Assembly (NCBI RefSeq): GCF_009363095.1
Contig: NZ_CP045295.1
Span: 6,415,001-6,479,000, forward strand
Length of the DNA: 64,000 nt
Direction: 5' to 3'
Origin: Paenibacillus cellulositrophicus
GTDB lineage: Bacteria; Bacillota; Bacilli; Paenibacillales; Paenibacillaceae
Below, piece by piece: positions 59,817-64,000 of this stretch (the stretch's first letter is position 1; the number at the start of each line of letters is the position of its first letter). The position numbers and the translations under genes are program-made. The notes below the pieces were generated by a model. The model was not told the origin of the DNA and searched no databases. It was given only the letters and a program-made list of their open reading frames with translations.

Positions 59817-60782
59817 ATGGGGAAGTCGAGGCGCCTGATTGAATTGATGATGGCGGTAAATCGAAAACGGAAATTCACCGTCAAAGAGCTTGCCGAAGAA
59901 TTTGGTGTGTCTACCCGAACCATGCTGCGCGATTTGCAGGAGCTGAGTGGTATGGGAGTGCCTTTATACTCTCAAGTTGGTGCAGGAGGCGGATACCATG
60001 TTCTGACAGAGCGAAGCCTTCCACCGATCTCATTTACGGAAAATGAGGCATTCTCCATGTTTTTTGCTTCCCATGCCCTTCGACACTTCAGCTCGCTGCC
60101 TTTCGAGGCATCTGCAACATCCGCACTTCGAAAATTTTACAGGTATTTACCGGAAGATGTGAAAAGTCAGATCGACGAGATGCGAAACCGAATTGACTTC
60201 TTTACGCATACACGCCCAGAACGAGCTGGCTACCTTGAGTTATTGCTCCAAGCGTCCATTAGAAGGTTGCCCGTAACAATCAATTATGGAATTCGAAAGA
60301 ATGGTACCCATGAAAGAACGATTCAACCCATCGGTATATATGCCCATGAGGGATATTGGTTTTGCCCGGCTTACTGCTATTTCCGAAAAGCTTTCCGATT
60401 ATTCCGGGTAGATCGGATAGGGTCAGCCGTCTTGGCGGATGCCGAAGCGTCAACGCCTACAGTGGATGTTTCAGAGGTAGATTTAACGAACTGGGGGCCT
60501 CATTTCTACAACACTCTGGAAAGCGTAGATGTTAAAGTGAAACTAACGGCAAAAGGGATTGAGTTATTCCGAGAAAAGAGCTGGATTTTCCCTTGGGGAG
60601 AAGTACATCGTTCCGAGGACGGCACAGGCATACTGGAAATGGGGATCTTTCCGTCCGAAATACCATTCTTTGCTGATTATTTTTTTTCGTTCGGTGCTGA
60701 AGCGGTCGTGCTCCAACCGGAAGAGCTGAGAGAAGCGGTCAGAACAAAGCTGGTCCGTGCTCTCGAAGAGTATAAAGTTTAA
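59817..60782 (+). CDS. YafY/PafC-like regulator with HTH_11 and WYL domains
   Basis: A 321-residue regulator. The N-terminal winged helix (about 1-60) has 'FTVKELAEEFGVSTRTMLRDLQEL' region. The WYL domain (about 135-215) has 'RTIQPIGIYAHEGYWFCPAYC' region and 'FRLFRVDRI', and a WCX-like C-terminus follows. Such proteins respond to nucleic-acid or small ligands. I prefer ATG 59817 (6 nt after GGGGGTG) to ATG 59814. It is divergent from the hydrolase, its likely target. Confidence 0.87.
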   Translation: MGKSRRLIELMMAVNRKRKFTVKELAEEFGVSTRTMLRDLQELSGMGVPLYSQVGAGGGYHVLTERSLPPISFTENEAFSMFFASHALRHFSSLPFEASATSALRKFYRYLPEDVKSQIDEMRNRIDFFTHTRPERAGYLELLLQASIRRLPVTINYGIRKNGTHERTIQPIGIYAHEGYWFCPAYCYFRKAFRLFRVDRIGSAVLADAEASTPTVDVSEVDLTNWGPHFYNTLESVDVKVKLTAKGIELFREKSWIFPWGEVHRSEDGTGILEMGIFPSEIPFFADYFFSFGAEAVVLQPEELREAVRTKLVRALEEYKV

Positions 60783-60999
60783 AAACTGCCAGTCTCCCGA
60801 TTTCAAGTTTATTGGTGGATCTAGATTTCTTTCGCAAGTTAGGTGCGGAGAATATTCCGCATGTTTTCTCACCCATTGTTCCCTGTCCACGGCAATCGAT
60901 AGAGGTTTGTTGGCCGACTGTGCATATGGGAATTGTGAGGGTTCGCCCGCAATTATAGTATAATAACTTATATGAATAACTGGAGAAAGGGGGAGGACC

Positions 61000-61596
61000 G
61001 TGGCAAGAACGAAGGCTTTTGATACGAATGAGATCCTGCATAAGGCTATGAACATCTTTGGGAACCGCGGCTATGAAGGCACCTCATTACCGGATTTAAT
61101 CACTGGACTGGGCATTGCCCGTCAAAGTATATACGATACGTATGGAACGAAGTGGGATTTGTTTTTCGCAGCAGTCAAGCACTATATGGATCAGAAGAAT
61201 CAGGAGCTGAGGAAGCATTGTGAAGGGCCTGGAACGGTGGTTGACAAGGTAGAGCTCGTCTTCACTACCGTCATTAAGGTCCTAATGGACCCCGAACAGC
61301 GCCTGCAATGCTTCATTATTAGTAGCGCGATCGAGCAGGCCCCTCATCATGAGGAGCTGGCTGCTTATTTGCAGGCGAATACCGAACTGTCGGAGCAGAT
61401 CTTTTACACGATGCTGGAACATGCGGTGACAGAAGGGGAAATAAGCACAGAGGTGAACATCCGAGACCTTGCCCGTTTCCTCGTTCACGAGCGGATCGCT
61501 CTGATAACGTCAGCCAAGCTCGGAATGGATGAGCCGAAGCTGCTTGGCATCATGCAAATGGTACTGTCCGTCTTCCGGACGATGCAAGGCAGCTAA
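61000..61596 (+). CDS. TetR/AcrR-family regulator
   Basis: A 198-residue repressor starting with GTG behind GGGGGAGG. The helix-turn-helix is 'TSLPDLITGLGIARQSIYDTYGTKWDLF' region (about 28-55); the C-terminal part resembles the TetR_C_16-like group ('ISSAIEQAPHHEELAAYLQ'). It faces the NmrA/SnoaL-like operon across a terminator and may regulate it, although the repeats in front of that operon do not recur in this gene's own promoter. Confidence 0.9.
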   Translation: MARTKAFDTNEILHKAMNIFGNRGYEGTSLPDLITGLGIARQSIYDTYGTKWDLFFAAVKHYMDQKNQELRKHCEGPGTVVDKVELVFTTVIKVLMDPEQRLQCFIISSAIEQAPHHEELAAYLQANTELSEQIFYTMLEHAVTEGEISTEVNIRDLARFLVHERIALITSAKLGMDEPKLLGIMQMVLSVFRTMQGS

Positions 61597-61632
61597 GCGG
61601 TAAGTCTCTTATACAAGTGAATCCCTGAACCC

Positions 61633-61687
61633 AAAAGGCTCTCCTGTGGTCATCTTAAACGATGATCACAGGAGAGCCTTTTTTCTC
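61633..61687. terminator. bidirectional terminator between the TetR and NmrA-like genes
   Basis: A 14-bp stem (GGCTCTCCTGTG with CACAGGAGAGCC, then ATC/GAT) with TTTTTT on the plus strand and TTTT on the minus strand. Confidence 0.92.
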
Positions 61688-62576
61688 AAAGTGCCCTTTG
61701 GTTATCTATTGAAAACCATGTCTTGTTTAGCGAAATGAATTGTTCAAGGGAACGCGGCTCTCGCCCGGTTACACGAAGTACCGTGTCCGTAACGTGATCC
61801 TCCATTCCTTTGAGGCGGATGCCGACATCCATACCGGCCAGGTATTTGGCATAGCTTTCCGGCAAACCGGAGGCCTTATGCCGCTCTGTAAGTTGCTCTG
61901 ATGTGATATGGATATGCTTGGCGTTCAGGCCGGTAACGCTGCGTATGACTTGGGCCACATCGTCATAAGTAAGGGATTCCGGGCCAGTAATGATAAGCTC
62001 CCGGTTATAGGGCTCCTTGTCGGTTAGGGCATGGAAGCCTACAGCTGCAATATCATCGGCGTCGACGAAACCTACCCTGCCGTCCCCAGCTGCAGTATAG
62101 ATGCACCCGCTATGGCGCAACGAGTATCCGTGCCCGTGTCCGGCATTCGTGAAGTTCTGCATGAAGTAGGAAGGGCGCAGTACGGCCCATTCGGGGGCGT
62201 GCTGACGAAGATAATGGTGAACGGCGCCGAAGATGGGTCCTTTTTCCGGAATCGAGGCACTGGATAACAGGACGAAGCGCTTAACTGAGGCGTCAAGTGC
62301 TCTGCGGATAAAAGGAATCATGACCTCTTCAGGGTGCATACTTGCAGGTGCAACCAAATACACGGCATGAACGTCCTTTAGGAGGTCATCGTGGTTAGAG
62401 TCATCGAACCAGTCGAACGGGACGTGTTCACCCATTTTCTTATCCCCAGGCTTGGGTATACTGCGTCCGGCTCTTCGAATCAGGTAACCTTGACTGTCGA
62501 GCAGCTGTGCAATGCGGGAGGAGGTATTGCCCTCTCCTCCGGTTAGTAGAATGCGCGTGAATGATTCATTATGCAT
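61686..62576 (-). CDS. NmrA-like NAD(P)-binding protein
   Basis: A 296-residue atypical short-chain dehydrogenase. The nucleotide motif is 'ILLTGGEGNTSSRIAQLL' (residues 9-26), with 'AVYLVAPASMHPEEV', 'FVLLSSAS' and 'VLRPSYFMQNF' in the order of the NmrA/AgnL4 group. The catalytic Tyr-x-x-x-Lys of true dehydrogenases is not evident, so it may sense redox state or act as quinone reductase. It follows the SnoaL-like gene by 38 bp. Confidence 0.85.
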   Translation of the reverse strand: MHNESFTRILLTGGEGNTSSRIAQLLDSQGYLIRRAGRSIPKPGDKKMGEHVPFDWFDDSNHDDLLKDVHAVYLVAPASMHPEEVMIPFIRRALDASVKRFVLLSSASIPEKGPIFGAVHHYLRQHAPEWAVLRPSYFMQNFTNAGHGHGYSLRHSGCIYTAAGDGRVGFVDADDIAAVGFHALTDKEPYNRELIITGPESLTYDDVAQVIRSVTGLNAKHIHITSEQLTERHKASGLPESYAKYLAGMDVGIRLKGMEDHVTDTVLRVTGREPRSLEQFISLNKTWFSIDNQRAL

Positions 62577-62614
62577 ACGGTTCTCTCCTTCAGTTCTAAT
62601 AATTGTCCTATATC

Positions 62615-63007
62615 TTACGCTAATGGATTCCAGTAGTCCTGATAGTGGACAATCTTTCCATCTTGAACTTCGACTACGGATATATAGCTTTGCTCATAAG
62701 GTTTGCCTGTGACCAGGTTTTTGCCGCTCGCCCCGAACTGAGCGAAGAACACCGGGGCGCCGGCCGCTACATGAATGACCGGTGAAGTGAATGAGGTGAT
62801 CTCAAGCACTTTTCCTAACTTCTCCAAATACTCCAATAGCACGGTCTTTCCTTCCAGGCGTTTAGGATTAGGTTCCTGAGCATAAGGAAATTCGAAGACG
62901 ATATCTTCAGCAAACAAATTGATAAATGCAGCATAATCCTTACGAATATAACGGTCTGCGAAAAGATGAATGAGCTGTTCGGCTTGCTCGTGTGACAAAG
63001 TACTCAT
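62615..63007 (-). CDS. SnoaL-like (NTF2-fold) protein
   Basis: A 130-residue protein of the nuclear-transport-factor-2 fold: 'LIHLFADRYIRKDYAAFINLFAEDIVFEFPY' region and 'SYISVVEVQDGKIVHYQDYWNPLA' at the end. These proteins bind small hydrophobic ligands or act as isomerases or cyclases. It is the first gene of a two-gene operon with the NmrA-like protein. GAAAGCGAGG lies before the ATG. Confidence 0.85.
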   Translation of the reverse strand: MSTLSHEQAEQLIHLFADRYIRKDYAAFINLFAEDIVFEFPYAQEPNPKRLEGKTVLLEYLEKLGKVLEITSFTSPVIHVAAGAPVFFAQFGASGKNLVTGKPYEQSYISVVEVQDGKIVHYQDYWNPLA

Positions 63008-63070
63008 TTCTGTTGCCTCGCTTTCTTGATGGAATAGGTGTTATTACATAATGATGGATGGCCTAGACTC

Positions 63071-63100
63071 ACTATATCACTTTCCGGACTGAACAGTCAA
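63071..63100 (-). promoter_or_regulatory. promoter of the SnoaL-NmrA operon
   Basis: On the minus strand TTGACT and TATAGT are 18 bp apart, 64 bp before the SnoaL start codon. The -35 element falls inside the first of three repeats. Confidence 0.6.
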
Positions 63101-63155
63101 ATATATTCGGACTGATCGATCAAAAAATATCCGGGCTGTTCGGGCAGTTTTTTGT
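63085..63155. repeat. three phased repeats at the SnoaL-NmrA promoter
   Basis: CGGACTGAACAGTCAAATAT (63085), CGGACTGATCGATCAAAAAA (63108) and CGGGCTGTTCGGGCAGTTTT (63132) start 23 and 24 bp apart. Each has a short dyad (ACTGAACAGT, TGATCGATCA, CTGTTCGGGCAG). They probably bind several regulator dimers on one face of the DNA. Confidence 0.65.
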
Positions 63156-63291
63156 ACTTTCGCTAAAGTGTAATTTTTAACTTTTACCTGGCAGAAAAAT
63201 GACAGATTTTAATCGGCATAGTAGAATAATAGAGAAATCATGTTTACCAGCAATGAACGGTGTAAAATTATGTCGAGAGAGGGATTTGACC

Positions 63292-64000
63292 ATGTCGGAT
63301 CAGCATTTGAAACCGGATTCGCAAGAGAGCCAGGTTCAGTCCAAGGAACTGCTCGATGCGCTGATGGCTTTTAAAAAGGGAGATTTTACATACCGCATGC
63401 CATATGATCAGACGGGCATCGCCGGAAAAATCGCAGACACCTTTAATGAGATCATGGAAATGCAGGAGAGCCTTGTGTCCGAAATCGATACCGTTGCCAG
63501 GGTTGTCGGTAAAGAGGGCAAGCTGTCGCGCAGGTTTTCCCATAAAAATACCGGCGGGTCTTGGGAGGCGGCTGTAGAATCGTTAAACGGTCTTGTCAGT
63601 GACCTGATCCAGCCGACCAGCGAGATGGTGCGCGTGATCAACGCGGTTGCCCAGGGCGATTTGCGGCAAAAGGTGGATCTGGAGTTTGAAGGGCGGCCGC
63701 TGACCGGCGAGTTCAAAAAATCCGCCAACAACATCAACAAGATGGTTAACCAGCTGAGCAAGTTTGCTTCCGAAGTAACTCGCGTAGCCAAAGAGGTGGG
63801 GACTGAAGGCATTTTGGGCGGTCAAGCCGATGTTGAAGGCGTCTCAGGGACATGGAAGGATCTGACCGACAGCGTGAACGGCATGGCGGCTAATCTGACG
63901 AGCCAGGTGCGCAGCATCGCCGAAGTGACGACGGCAGTGGCCAAGGGCGATCTCACCAAGCAGATCACGGTCAATGCCAGCGGCGAAATTCTGGAATTGA
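63292..64000 (+). CDS. multi-HAMP signalling protein (probable hybrid histidine kinase), cut by the window edge
   Basis: An open frame begins at ATG 63292 behind GAGAGAGGG and runs off the right end, giving 236 residues without a stop. It starts with a short leader and repeats HAMP units of about 90 residues ('INAVAQGDLRQKV', 'TTAVAKGDLTKQI'). No membrane helix is visible, so the sensor part is cytoplasmic. Proteins with this start are usually over 1000 residues, with GAF, kinase and receiver domains after the HAMP array; those are outside the window. Confidence 0.85.
   Translation, partial: MSDQHLKPDSQESQVQSKELLDALMAFKKGDFTYRMPYDQTGIAGKIADTFNEIMEMQESLVSEIDTVARVVGKEGKLSRRFSHKNTGGSWEAAVESLNGLVSDLIQPTSEMVRVINAVAQGDLRQKVDLEFEGRPLTGEFKKSANNINKMVNQLSKFASEVTRVAKEVGTEGILGGQADVEGVSGTWKDLTDSVNGMAANLTSQVRSIAEVTTAVAKGDLTKQITVNASGEILEL

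Noticed and set aside
1..64000. CRISPR array, transposase, prophage, tRNA or rRNA genes
   Set aside because: No regular repeat-spacer series, transposase motifs, phage gene order or conserved RNA sequences were noticed by reading; a covariance-model search would be the proper test for RNAs.

Overview
The window looks like a chromosomal segment of a spore-forming Firmicute of the Paenibacillus type. The reasons are the GerA/GerB/GerC germination operon, spore transglutaminase Tgl, menaquinone genes of the futalosine route, a YesM/YesN-type two-component system beside a sugar ABC transporter without its own ATPase, a MocR regulator fused to a ddl operon, Zur boxes of the Bacillus type, moderate to high GC and strong AGGAGG ribosome binding sites. 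I see no rRNA, tRNA, insertion sequence, prophage or CRISPR array.

Layout. 1-4.0 kb: ArsR-like regulator, MFS exporter, metallo-beta-lactamase-fold hydrolase and a small membrane protein. 4.0-9.2 kb: an EamA permease, then a zinc-uptake operon (znuC-znuB-znuA and a COG0523 GTPase) behind three Zur-box-like palindromes. 9.4-10.5 kb: a zinc-dependent alcohol dehydrogenase interrupted by one in-frame TGA. 10.8-15.3 kb: a BcrAB/LanFEG-like ABC transporter with its own two-component system. 15.4-19.6 kb: a small protein, an SgrR-like regulator, a chemoreceptor and a DUF1259 protein. 19.6-24.3 kb, minus strand: a membrane protein and a TetR regulator with identical operators in front of both, then a purine permease and guanine deaminase. 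24.5-29.6 kb: tgl, a radical SAM/SPASM protein overlapping an OsmC protein, and ddlR-ddl. 29.8-36 kb: aldo/keto reductase, OatA-like acyltransferase, double GNAT protein and malic enzyme.

36.2-46.2 kb is a saccharide-utilisation island: GH130 phosphorylase, solute-binding lipoprotein, two permeases, YesM/YesN-like sensor and regulator, and a GH3 glycosidase. 46.3-51.7 kb, minus strand: mqnB-mqnD and a germination operon in the order B-A-C. 51.9-56 kb: an unusual MurB-like protein, a nitroreductase, and a MarR regulator divergent from a 14-TM multidrug exporter. 56-64 kb: an OmpR/BaeS-type two-component system, a small three-repeat membrane protein with a 50-residue leader gene, a hydrolase divergent from a WYL regulator around a perfect palindrome, a TetR regulator, an NmrA/SnoaL-like pair behind three phased repeats, and the start of a large multi-HAMP signalling protein cut by the window edge.

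The best candidates for a second look are the nonsense codon in the dehydrogenase, the MurB-like protein with Lys in place of the substrate-binding Arg, the twin TetR operators, the radical SAM-OsmC pair, the three-repeat membrane protein with its coupled small gene, and the phased repeats at 63.1 kb. No segment declares itself as a wholly new defence or mobile system.
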